Assembly (NCBI GenBank): GCA_021787435.1
Contig: JAJYLY010000001.1
Span: 1 to 64,000 of the forward strand
Direction of reading: 5' to 3'
Source of the DNA: Pseudomonadota bacterium
GTDB taxonomy: Bacteria > Pseudomonadota > Gammaproteobacteria > Burkholderiales > Gallionellaceae
DNA: 64,000 nt
Shown: piece after piece, positions 1 to 7,423 of the stretch
Position numbering within the stretch: position 1 is the first letter of the stretch
Layout: the number at the start of each line of letters is the position of its first letter
Position numbers and translations under genes: made by a program
The notes under the pieces: model-generated
The model's database searches: none
What the model was told of the DNA's origin: nothing
The model's input: the letters and a program-made list of their open reading frames with translations, nothing else

Positions 1-131
1 CTTAAAGTCACGGCACCGAGCGTAATGCCCACGATCACCAGAACTATCAATAATTCAAGCAGCGTGAAACCGCTCGATGAACAATTCGCGCTTCGATGCG
101 TTCGATCAGACAGTTTGCTTACAGATCCCAC
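1..131 (-). CDS. Type II secretion pseudopilin, GspH-like (3' part outside window)
   Basis: Partial gene running off the left edge. Minus-strand translation below position ~70 gives a prepilin signature, GFTLLELLIVLVIVGIT, with Gly at the cleavage site, Phe+1 and Glu+5, followed by the hydrophobic helix. A GTG at 131 starts an in-frame ORF overlapping the end of gspG by 13 bp, leaving a leader of about 21 residues. Minor pseudopilins are cleaved by the prepilin peptidase and form the tip of the periplasmic pseudopilus. Its position directly after gspG favours GspH, but GspI cannot be excluded because only the N-terminus is visible. The start codon is a guess; no clear ribosome binding site is visible. 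Confidence 0.72.
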   Translation of the reverse strand, partial: MGSVSKLSDRTHRSANCSSSGFTLLELLIVLVIVGITLGAVTL

Positions 132-583
132 GAACCGATATCAGCATCGTTACCCGAGCCTCCAGGCTGGCCATCCGCGCCCAGGGAAAAAACATCGATT
201 TCACCCTTGACGCCGGGAGACAAATACTGATAGGGATTGCCCCAGGGATCCTTGGGAAGTTTGTCGAGATAACCGCCGGTTTTCCAGCCATCTGCCGCTG
301 GGCCTGAGGTCGGCTTGGAAACCAGTGCCTGCAAACCCTGCTCCGTGGTCGGATACCGGTGATTATCGAGATTGTAGAGTTTAAGCGCCTGCATCAGGGT
401 CGCAATATCCTGTTTGGCCGCGATAATTCTCGCATCTTCAGTGCGTCCCATCAGCTTGGGAACAATCAGCGCGGCCATAATGCCCATGATGACCACCACC
501 ACCATGATTTCGACAAGCGTAAAACCCCGTGACCTACTGTCTGGATGCGATCTGCACATGAAAGAGGTCTGGGTATTTTGCAT
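119..583 (-). CDS. gspG: Type II secretion major pseudopilin GspG
   Basis: 154 residues. A prepilin cleavage motif lies at about residues 18-24 (RSRG then FTLVE), followed by one hydrophobic helix. The C-terminal half carries GspG hallmarks: DPWGNPYQY, and a Gly/Asp-rich LGADGQPGG...DADIGSW tail that in the family forms the calcium-binding loop. GspG polymerises into the periplasmic pseudopilus that drives folded substrates through the secretin. The leader of about 20 residues is long; an internal ATG at 559 would leave a more usual 12-residue leader. The gene is divergent from the 1155 lipoprotein gene and heads a minus-strand set with the partial pseudopilin. The remaining gsp genes stand on the plus strand 4 kb away, so the T2SS genes form two opposing operons. 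Confidence 0.95.
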   Translation of the reverse strand: MQNTQTSFMCRSHPDSRSRGFTLVEIMVVVVIMGIMAALIVPKLMGRTEDARIIAAKQDIATLMQALKLYNLDNHRYPTTEQGLQALVSKPTSGPAADGWKTGGYLDKLPKDPWGNPYQYLSPGVKGEIDVFSLGADGQPGGSGNDADIGSWDL

Positions 584-1154
584 AAAAATTAAAATTTAAA
601 CAGAGATATTTAACAGCGCCTGAAGAGTCAGCTATAGGATGCGATAAAGGCAAAGGCTATTTTTTTCCATATACACGAGAAACACAAACAAATTCACTCA
701 ATAAACCGGATATTAACGCCACCTGATGGGTGAAATGCTGGATTCTTTATAACGCATTGTTTCATTATCGGCATACCTGATCGGCGCACATCCTCAATAC
801 TACGCAACGCGTTGAAATTATGCAACTTCAGAATGTTAAGAGTCAGCGCCATAGAAACATCTGGTCATGCGCTTGTCTTCTTCCTCCTGATTGAGCTGCT
901 AATAGCTATCTGTACTCCTTTTACTTGGTCGTTCAAGTGGCAAGATTTTAACGCAGCTCACAGCTAAATTTTCTTAAAAAAGTTGCGCCTCAGCGCTGAG
1001 CCTACCCTATAATGGAAATGGGTAATTTTTACTTCCCCGTAGGAATAAGCTTACCTCTAAAGAATCAAAGATAAATTGGTGCTCACATAGATAACTGCAA
1101 TCTTGCGCAATAGATTAAAAGTTTAATTAAAATCATCACTATCGGGAGAACATC
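584..1154. other. 571-bp intergenic region between divergent gspG and lipoprotein gene
   Basis: No gene with a recognisable product. A candidate plus-strand promoter lies at 983-1013. On the minus strand 695-852 is an open frame of 52 codons beginning MALTLNILKLHNFN and preceded in the same frame by a stop; it has no convincing start signal and could be a decayed fragment of a longer gene or chance. AT-rich stretches at 585-620 and 1075-1145 may hold the two outward promoters. Confidence 0.5.
983..1013 (+). promoter_or_regulatory. Candidate sigma-70 promoter for the 1155 lipoprotein gene
   Basis: A perfect TATAAT at 1008-1013 has TTGCGC at 983-988 as a possible -35, with a spacer of 19 bp (longer than the optimum). 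The leader to the ATG at 1155 would be about 135 nt. The -10 box is strong by eye; the -35 is weak. Confidence 0.45.
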
Positions 1155-3353
1155 ATGAAAACCAAATATAAACTTGTCGGCAAAATCGCAGCAAGCTTCA
1201 GCACGACCATGCTCGCCGCCCTTTTGACGGCCTGCGGGGGAGGTGGCGGAACAGCGGCAACGTCTTCCTTAAGCTCCTCTGCCCTTACTGGAATAGCATC
1301 CAAGGGTATTATCAGTGGCGCGACGGTTACTGCTTATTGCGGCGGATCCAAAGCCAATGTTGTGATAGGAACTGCCACTACCGATACTAACGGCAATTAC
1401 AGCATCACCCCGTCGACTACCTGTTCACTTCCTGTTGAAGTCGTGCTGACGCCTAAAGCTGGCGCCACCATGTTCGATGAGGCAACCAACCAACCAGTCC
1501 CATTGCCTGCAAGCTTCAAGATGAGAGCCTACATTGCCAATCCCTCAACCACATTGACAACAAACATCACCCCATTTTCCGACATGGCGGCCTCAGTTAT
1601 CGATGCAAGCAGCACAAGCCCCAATGCGGCCAACGTAGATGCTGCGATCAATGCTGTGATCGCAGCCGCCCTGGGCGGAGACGACCAGCTATACAATGCA
1701 AAACCGATGAAACCGACAGATGCCGCTGCCAGCGACGACACTGAAGTGAAAAAACTTTCCGCTCTGCTGACGGCGATATCCGCGCATGCGAATAGCCTTG
1801 TCCTGGCAAAATCAAGCACCGATACTGGTACAGCGACCTTGCTGGCATTGGAGGAACTGGATAAGGCAGCTACATCAACCATCACCATTAGTGCAGATAA
1901 TGCCTCTATTATTAATCCGCCATCAGGAATATTATCGCCTGCTGATATTCTAAACCAGGACATAACCGATGCTCAGAATTCAACAGATGACCCTAACATG
2001 GAAGCGGAGACTATCGCGAGCTCTGCGCCAACTCTTGTCGTCCCTCCTCCCGGAATTGTCATAGCAACCACACCCGGGATTGCCGCTGCAAAAACACTTT
2101 TCACCAACCTGCGTACAAATCTTGTTTTGCTAAGCAATTCAACTAAAACAGGATTCGTCGATAATGAAGTGAGCTCCATGAAGACCAGCAGCTTTCAGGG
2201 GCTGGGGCGCACGGTAAATAATGTTGATGCATTCGGATCCGCGGCTAGCCACGCCAGTTACCTGTTACAGAATGCCAGCACCTTGACATATACAAATGGA
2301 CTTGCCTATTACAACAGCAAAGGCAGTTCCTGCTCTATTGCTTATGGCGCCTCACAGGTTAGCTGCAACTGGGGAGGAATGTACAATGCAACAACAGGAG
2401 CTTTTGCGATTCACCAGACAATCTTTACTCTTGCTAGTACGGGTTCCCTGAACTGGAGCGACCAGCTTCAGAATGCAACAGGAGTTCCTACAGGCTCTAC
2501 ATATCCTGGAACCGTGACAAGCTCGGGCACCAATGGCACAAATGCCGTGCTTACGTTTAACGGCACTGTCGCCGGCCTGGATCTGACAGCGGTCTCTTCG
2601 CAAATAAACAACCTTAGCGGCATGGAAAGCATTTCTGGTGCCAACACCATTTTGGCCCTGACTGGCAATGTGGTGAATTATGATGGCAGTAATAATGCGT
2701 TGCTCACACTGTCGTTCAGAGCTGGTTCACAGATCGTAGGCACAACGCCCACGCCAACGGCACCGTCTCAGCCGGTTTCAGCAAATATAGCTGTTAACGC
2801 TGTAACGCCCGCTTATTCGTTTGCCGGCATGCTTACGATAACAAACTTTGTACACGATATAAGTGGTCAGTATGTCAAGCCTGGTAGTGTCACCTTTACC
2901 GGCAGCATTACCGATTTGATCCATAATGCCACCAGCCCATTCATAACAGGAAAGCTGACTGAAACAACGGATCTGAGTGCATTCGACGGCACGCAGCCTC
3001 TCTCGCCCACGAATTTTCCAAAGCACACCTTTGGCTTTGCAGGCACCTTGGTTAATTTCTACGCCTCACCGGTTATGACCTATACAGTCAACCTGACTGA
3101 CGATGAGACTGTCTATGGACAAAGAGGACTAACCTTCACCTACACCGATCCCAACAATAATAGTGTAACCATTTCACAAAATGGGTATGCGCCGACCACG
3201 ATAACCGCAACATCGAATGGCGTGACGGTTGTTTACATCAAAGGTACGGGTGGCAAGGTATTCTCTGGTGACCCAACGGTTCCGGAAAATCAGATCGGCA
3301 CTATATCGCCCAAGGTCGTCAGCTTTGACGATGGCAGCTTCTTCTCACTGTAA
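1155..3353 (+). CDS. Large secreted lipoprotein of unknown function
   Basis: 732 residues. The N-terminus is a lipoprotein signal: positive start, hydrophobic core, lipobox LTAC with Cys27, then a Gly run (CGGGGG). Residues about 45-105 resemble a carboxypeptidase-regulatory/Cna-B-like beta-sandwich (GATVTAYC...TATTDTNGNYSI). The rest is rich in Ser, Thr, Asn and Gly, as in extracellular beta-rich proteins. It ends with beta-strand-like segments. A GGGAGA ribosome site precedes the ATG. A terminator follows at 3380-3410. Its position beside the T2SS genes suggests a surface or secreted product, possibly a T2SS client, but that is inference. No enzyme motif was recognised. Confidence 0.8.
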   Translation: MKTKYKLVGKIAASFSTTMLAALLTACGGGGGTAATSSLSSSALTGIASKGIISGATVTAYCGGSKANVVIGTATTDTNGNYSITPSTTCSLPVEVVLTPKAGATMFDEATNQPVPLPASFKMRAYIANPSTTLTTNITPFSDMAASVIDASSTSPNAANVDAAINAVIAAALGGDDQLYNAKPMKPTDAAASDDTEVKKLSALLTAISAHANSLVLAKSSTDTGTATLLALEELDKAATSTITISADNASIINPPSGILSPADILNQDITDAQNSTDDPNMEAETIASSAPTLVVPPPGIVIATTPGIAAAKTLFTNLRTNLVLLSNSTKTGFVDNEVSSMKTSSFQGLGRTVNNVDAFGSAASHASYLLQNASTLTYTNGLAYYNSKGSSCSIAYGASQVSCNWGGMYNATTGAFAIHQTIFTLASTGSLNWSDQLQNATGVPTGSTYPGTVTSSGTNGTNAVLTFNGTVAGLDLTAVSSQINNLSGMESISGANTILALTGNVVNYDGSNNALLTLSFRAGSQIVGTTPTPTAPSQPVSANIAVNAVTPAYSFAGMLTITNFVHDISGQYVKPGSVTFTGSITDLIHNATSPFITGKLTETTDLSAFDGTQPLSPTNFPKHTFGFAGTLVNFYASPVMTYTVNLTDDETVYGQRGLTFTYTDPNNNSVTISQNGYAPTTITATSNGVTVVYIKGTGGKVFSGDPTVPENQIGTISPKVVSFDDGSFFSL

Positions 3354-3379
3354 ACTCAAGGCTGCAATCTTGCTTTTTC

Positions 3380-3410
3380 AAAGCCGGCATATAACATGCC
3401 GGCTTTTTTT
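3380..3410 (+). terminator. Rho-independent terminator after the 1155 lipoprotein gene
   Basis: Perfect 11-bp stem AAAGCCGGCAT / ATGCCGGCTTT (3380-3390 and 3396-3406) with a 5-nt loop, followed by T residues to 3410. The next gene's GGAG lies at 3412-3415, so terminator and ribosome site almost touch. Confidence 0.9.
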
Positions 3411-3422
3411 CGGAGTTTTATC

Positions 3423-4562
3423 ATGAAAAAATATGGTATCAGCCTGCTGGCAAGCATGACTTTCGCCAGCACCACGCATGCCGACCTGCTCGTGCTTTCC
3501 AACCCTGCAGATATGGCTGGGAAACAGGGATGGGGCACATACACTTCTGCATATGAACTGATGGCAACAGATTTTGTCGCGGCAAAAAACTTTAACGGCA
3601 ACTGGGGACAATCTTATTCTCCGCATGAAGGCACTAATCTGGCCATCGGCATGGCACGCGCAGAAGCCGGCATCACCTATGACAGCTGGCGTCTGGCCGG
3701 CATCTACCGCAGCGAGCAGATCATCGCGGCAAATCGCGACCTCGTCGATCTGATTTATTACAACAAACAACATCAGTCTGTGACTGCGGGTCAGATATTC
3801 AATGCAAACCTGTACGCCGAAGGCTTCATGGCAAAAGGCCTGCGACTGGACAAAGGATTCGAGCTAAAATTGAACGACAATGCAGACCTGTCTCTGGGTG
3901 CAGGTATTTCACTGCTGCAAGGCACGCGAGCACGCTTTGCCAATGCGAGTGGTACGGCCGTCTCGACGGCCTCGGGTTATAACTACAATGCCACATTGAC
4001 AGACAGCAACAGCCGCGCCACCTACCCCTACATCAGCCCAGGCACGCCCGAAGGCAGTGGCTACGCGCTCGATCTGGGCGCAAAAGTTATTTGGACGCAA
4101 GGCGCGCACCTTGATTTGGCCGTCAATGATCTGTTCTCCCAGATGATCTGGCACAACATGCCAAACACCATGGAGACAGCAAACAGCGCAACGCTTGTAC
4201 GCAATGCGGCGGGTTATGTTTATTTCAATCCAACACTGAGCGGAATAAACAGTATCAATCGCCTAACCATCGTGCAGAAACTTCCCGCCCAAGCAAATGC
4301 GCAGTTCAATTACCCTGCAGGAGATTTCGACTTGTTTGCCGGAACAGGCTGGATGATGGGTTACTGGTTCCCGCAATTAGGAACAATCTACCGCATCAAT
4401 GAAGACTGGAAAACATCCTTGGATTACGACACGCAATTCAAGACGCTAGGCATTGGTATAGTGCATAAATATTTCACGCTAAGTGCGCGCAGCTCAAGTC
4501 TTGCCATCGGCAATGCCCAGGCCTACGGCTTGAATGCAGAAGTCCATATCCCATTTGAATGA
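3423..4562 (+). CDS. Exported protein, probable outer-membrane beta-barrel, unknown function
   Basis: 379 residues from the ATG at 3423, preferred over an upstream in-frame ATG at 3396 because a GGAG lies 7-8 nt before it and a clear Sec signal peptide follows (MKKYGISLLASMTFASTTHA, cleavage before DLL). The mature protein shows alternating polar/hydrophobic stretches with many Tyr, Trp and Asn, ending in HIPFE, compatible with a beta-barrel of roughly 14-16 strands. No cysteine-rich or enzymatic motif is seen. It follows the 1155 lipoprotein after a strong terminator, so it needs read-through or a promoter inside the upstream gene. A role with the neighbouring secretion system is possible but unproven. 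Confidence 0.75.
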   Translation: MKKYGISLLASMTFASTTHADLLVLSNPADMAGKQGWGTYTSAYELMATDFVAAKNFNGNWGQSYSPHEGTNLAIGMARAEAGITYDSWRLAGIYRSEQIIAANRDLVDLIYYNKQHQSVTAGQIFNANLYAEGFMAKGLRLDKGFELKLNDNADLSLGAGISLLQGTRARFANASGTAVSTASGYNYNATLTDSNSRATYPYISPGTPEGSGYALDLGAKVIWTQGAHLDLAVNDLFSQMIWHNMPNTMETANSATLVRNAAGYVYFNPTLSGINSINRLTIVQKLPAQANAQFNYPAGDFDLFAGTGWMMGYWFPQLGTIYRINEDWKTSLDYDTQFKTLGIGIVHKYFTLSARSSSLAIGNAQAYGLNAEVHIPFE

Positions 4563-4674
4563 TGAACCCGAAAACAGGACTGACAGCTGCCCACTTATTC
4601 ACAGCGCCATGTTTCACGGTTGCTACCCTTTCGCATTTGAATCCGCGTTATAATTTTGCGGTGAAATTGTATAT

Positions 4675-4791
4675 TTAAGGAGATACTGATTTATTCGGTT
4701 TTGTTGTTCCCGCCCAAGCGGGAACCCAGTTGAATAAAGGCGCTGGTTCCCCGCTTCCACTGGGAAGACGAATAAATCAGCGATTCCTTAA
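4675..4791. repeat. Palindromic interspersed repeat, copy 1
   Basis: Ends are inverted: TTAAGGA at 4675-4681 pairs with TCCTTAA at 4785-4791, and CTGATTTATTCG at 4686-4697 pairs perfectly with CGAATAAATCAG at 4769-4780. The interior contains CCCGC-CCAA-GCGGG and a second pair, GGAACCCAG/CTGGTTCC. A second copy in the same orientation lies at 14798-14909 with a closely similar core. The core resembles the widespread GGGAAyCC-type small repeats of proteobacteria. No coding capacity; probably a MITE- or REP-like element mobilised in trans. Confidence 0.8.
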
Positions 4792-4833
4792 GTTTTTGGC
4801 TGCCTGTCATTTTAATTAGTTTGACGACCTTCT

Positions 4834-6072
4834 TTGAGCATACTCTACATCAGACTGCCTTTCGTATCCGTGACCGACAGTGCACTGCACTGGCTTTGCC
4901 CCTACGCGCTGGTATCTGCCCGCAACAGAATTGAGCGTGAAGGCATTGAACTGTTATCGAATTTATCTGAAATAATAAACAAGGCGCAACGCATCGTCCT
5001 GTTATTAAATAGCAGCAATGTCACCGTGCGGCGCTTGCAGACCCCCCCGTTGTCAACCGCAAACCTGAAGGCCGCATTGCCCGGCTTAGTCGAAGACCAG
5101 TTGCTTTGCGATCCAAGCGAATGCGTCATCGTCGCCGGAGATTTGTTGGATGGCTTTCGCACTATCGCTGTGATGCAGCGCGCCTTGCTCGATTTTCTAG
5201 CCAGTACATTTGCCTCGTTTGGCGCAAAACGCATTAGCGCACTGCCCACGCAATTGTGTCTGCCTTGGCAGGCCGGTCACGTAACCGCTGCCATCAGCGA
5301 AACAGCAGTCGACATTGTACTGCGCCTGTCTGAACAGGATGGCGTAGGGCTTGCAATCAGCATTGATCAGGATGAACCTGCAGAAACCATGGCAATCCAA
5401 GCGTTGTGCGCAATGGTGCCAGAAGCGCCGATCACGCTGTATGCACCCCAAGTGCAGGCCTATCAACAGGCAATCGAAGATGCCGGCGCTTTGCACGGGC
5501 GCATCCAGGTTTTTGCCGACAACTGGTTGCACTGGATCAACGGGGCTAATATCACAAAAATCGATCTGATGGCAGAACTCGACACCGAAAGTGCTTCCAG
5601 ACTTGACCTGCGCCCATGGCGCTGGCCGCTGGCGCTAGCGACTGCAGTGCTGCTCATCAATGCTGCCTCCTTGAATATCGACTGGTGGCGTTTAAGAAGT
5701 CAAACCAGCGCATTGCGTACCAGCATGACGCAAATCTACAAGTCGGCTTATCCAAAAGAATCCGTGATTCTTGATCCTCTCGCGCAAATGAAGCAAAAGA
5801 TTTCAATCGCCAGGCACATATCCGGCAATGCGACACCGGATGATCTGACTTATATCGCAGCAGCAGCCGGAAAAGCGCTGACGGGATTGGCAACAGGCAA
5901 TATAGTGGCCGAGCTTGAATACCGCGATCATGCGCTGTTTGTAAAATTGAAACCGAGTATGGATGCGCCAACGCAACAGATGAAAGAGGCACTGGCCAGG
6001 CAAGACTTCACACTTGACCTGGCCCCTGAGCAATCAGGTGCGCTAACCTGGAAAATCAGGAGCATGAAGTGA
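4834..6072 (+). CDS. gspL: Type II secretion system protein GspL
   Basis: 412 residues, the usual size. The N-terminal ~250 residues form the cytoplasmic actin-like domain that recruits GspE (tract LLLNSSNVTVRRLQTP, then LPGLVEDQLL). One membrane segment lies near residues 268-288, followed by a short periplasmic ferredoxin-like domain. It couples the ATPase to the inner-membrane platform. The reading frame begins with TTG at 4834 without a clear ribosome site. It overlaps gspM by a GTGA junction, indicating translational coupling. It is the first gene of a plus-strand operon L-M-N-D-E-F-C, an order unlike the common C-to-N arrangement. The palindromic repeat ends 42 bp upstream. Confidence 0.9.
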   Translation: MSILYIRLPFVSVTDSALHWLCPYALVSARNRIEREGIELLSNLSEIINKAQRIVLLLNSSNVTVRRLQTPPLSTANLKAALPGLVEDQLLCDPSECVIVAGDLLDGFRTIAVMQRALLDFLASTFASFGAKRISALPTQLCLPWQAGHVTAAISETAVDIVLRLSEQDGVGLAISIDQDEPAETMAIQALCAMVPEAPITLYAPQVQAYQQAIEDAGALHGRIQVFADNWLHWINGANITKIDLMAELDTESASRLDLRPWRWPLALATAVLLINAASLNIDWWRLRSQTSALRTSMTQIYKSAYPKESVILDPLAQMKQKISIARHISGNATPDDLTYIAAAAGKALTGLATGNIVAELEYRDHALFVKLKPSMDAPTQQMKEALARQDFTLDLAPEQSGALTWKIRSMK

Positions 6073-6581
6073 ATTTCAGGGGCCATTTGGATCAAGCCAG
6101 GCAATGGCTGTTTTCCTTTTGGGCAGCATGCAATGCGCGCGAACAAAAGATGCTTGCAGCCGGTGCGCTGACAGCAGGCTTCGGTCTAACCTATGCACTG
6201 TTGATCAACCCGGCGCTAGCCGGTCGCGAAAAGTTGAACAATGATCTTCCCATGCTGCGCCAGCAAGTTGCTCAAATGCAGACACTGTCCAAGGAAGCGA
6301 GCTCCCTTTCAGCAAAAAACGCCTCGAATACAATCCGCATGTCAAAAGAAAACATTGAAGCCGCACTCGCACGCAATGGCCTGCAGTCGCAAAGTGTGAT
6401 GCTGACCGGCGACTATGCGAAGGTGCAACTTGCCTCGGTTTCTTTTATTGGAACGCTGAATTGGCTGGATGATATGCAAAGAAATATGCAGGTTTTGGTA
6501 ACGGATGCCAAGATCGTCGCATTGGAAAAACCGGGCATGGTCAATGCAAGTCTGACATTGCAACAGCCTGGCAAAGAGTAA
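6069..6581 (+). CDS. gspM: Type II secretion system protein GspM
   Basis: 170 residues starting at a GTG that overlaps the gspL stop. A short cytoplasmic N-terminus is followed by one membrane helix at about residues 31-50 (AAGALTAGFGLTYALLI) and a periplasmic region beginning with a heptad-like stretch (residues about 60-85) and a small ferredoxin-like fold. This is the GspM pattern; GspM dimerises with GspL in the inner-membrane platform. Sequence conservation in this family is low, so the call rests on topology, size and the position between gspL and gspN. Confidence 0.88.
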   Translation: MNFRGHLDQARQWLFSFWAACNAREQKMLAAGALTAGFGLTYALLINPALAGREKLNNDLPMLRQQVAQMQTLSKEASSLSAKNASNTIRMSKENIEAALARNGLQSQSVMLTGDYAKVQLASVSFIGTLNWLDDMQRNMQVLVTDAKIVALEKPGMVNASLTLQQPGKE

Positions 6582-6585
6582 ATCC

Positions 6586-7404
6586 ATGTCTCTGGTCGGC
6601 GCCTTTCAAACAACATATAGTTCACCCGGACAGAGCAGGCGGGCCATCATCATTTGGTCGCTTGCCGGTTTAATCAGCATCGCATTCACCGTGCTGGCTT
6701 TTTTTCCGGCAGCCTGGATGATGGTGCTGGTCGAGAGCGCATCAGCAGGTCGCTTCACACTCGGAGATGCACAAGGCACACTATGGCGCGGCTCTGCCTT
6801 CATCGGCGCCTCACCGGACGGCAACCATCCGGCATCACCGTTGCTGCCCGGGCGATTTTCCTGGCAATTGTCGCCAATGTTGCTGCTGGGAGTAGTGGAT
6901 GCCAGACTGGAAAATGCCGATGCATTGTCAAAGCCCGTCAGCGTGACTGGAAATTGGCATCAATGGCTTGTGAGTCCTGCAACAATCCAATTGCCCGCCG
7001 AACGACTGGTTGCACTGGGCGCACCGTTGAACACGCTGCAACCCTCGGGCCAGATGAAGCTGGCCTGGCAGTCGCTGCAATTGACAGAGCAAGGCGGGAA
7101 AGTCGATGTGGGTGGCACAATGGATTTGGAAATCGACAATCTTTCATCGCGCCTATCGCCTGTCAAACCGCTGGGCAGTTATAACCTCGCGCTAAATTGG
7201 CAGGGGAGTCAGGCGGCTATACAACTGGCAAGCACCAAGGGACCGATGCTGCTCAGCGGCTTTGGCCTGTTTAAAAATGGTCACTTGCAGTTTAAAGGCA
7301 CTGCCAGAGCACAGGTAGGGCAGGAGCAAAAGCTTGCGAATTTCCTGAATTTGCTGGGGCAACACGGCAACGAGAAAGATGTTATCGTTCTCGAGTTCAA
7401 ATGA
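6586..7404 (+). CDS. gspN: Type II secretion system protein GspN
   Basis: 272 residues. A hydrophobic segment at about residues 22-45 (IIIWSLAGLISIAFTVLAFF) anchors the protein, followed by a periplasmic AsmA-like region with the GspN tract FTLGDAQGTLWRGSA. GspN is an accessory T2SS component found in some systems only; its exact job is unsettled. The ATG lies 4 nt after the gspM stop. The distal part, with short repeated beta-strand pairs, matches the family. gspD begins about 20 nt downstream. Confidence 0.88.
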   Translation: MSLVGAFQTTYSSPGQSRRAIIIWSLAGLISIAFTVLAFFPAAWMMVLVESASAGRFTLGDAQGTLWRGSAFIGASPDGNHPASPLLPGRFSWQLSPMLLLGVVDARLENADALSKPVSVTGNWHQWLVSPATIQLPAERLVALGAPLNTLQPSGQMKLAWQSLQLTEQGGKVDVGGTMDLEIDNLSSRLSPVKPLGSYNLALNWQGSQAAIQLASTKGPMLLSGFGLFKNGHLQFKGTARAQVGQEQKLANFLNLLGQHGNEKDVIVLEFK

Positions 7405-7423
7405 TAAATTTAGAAAGCATGGC

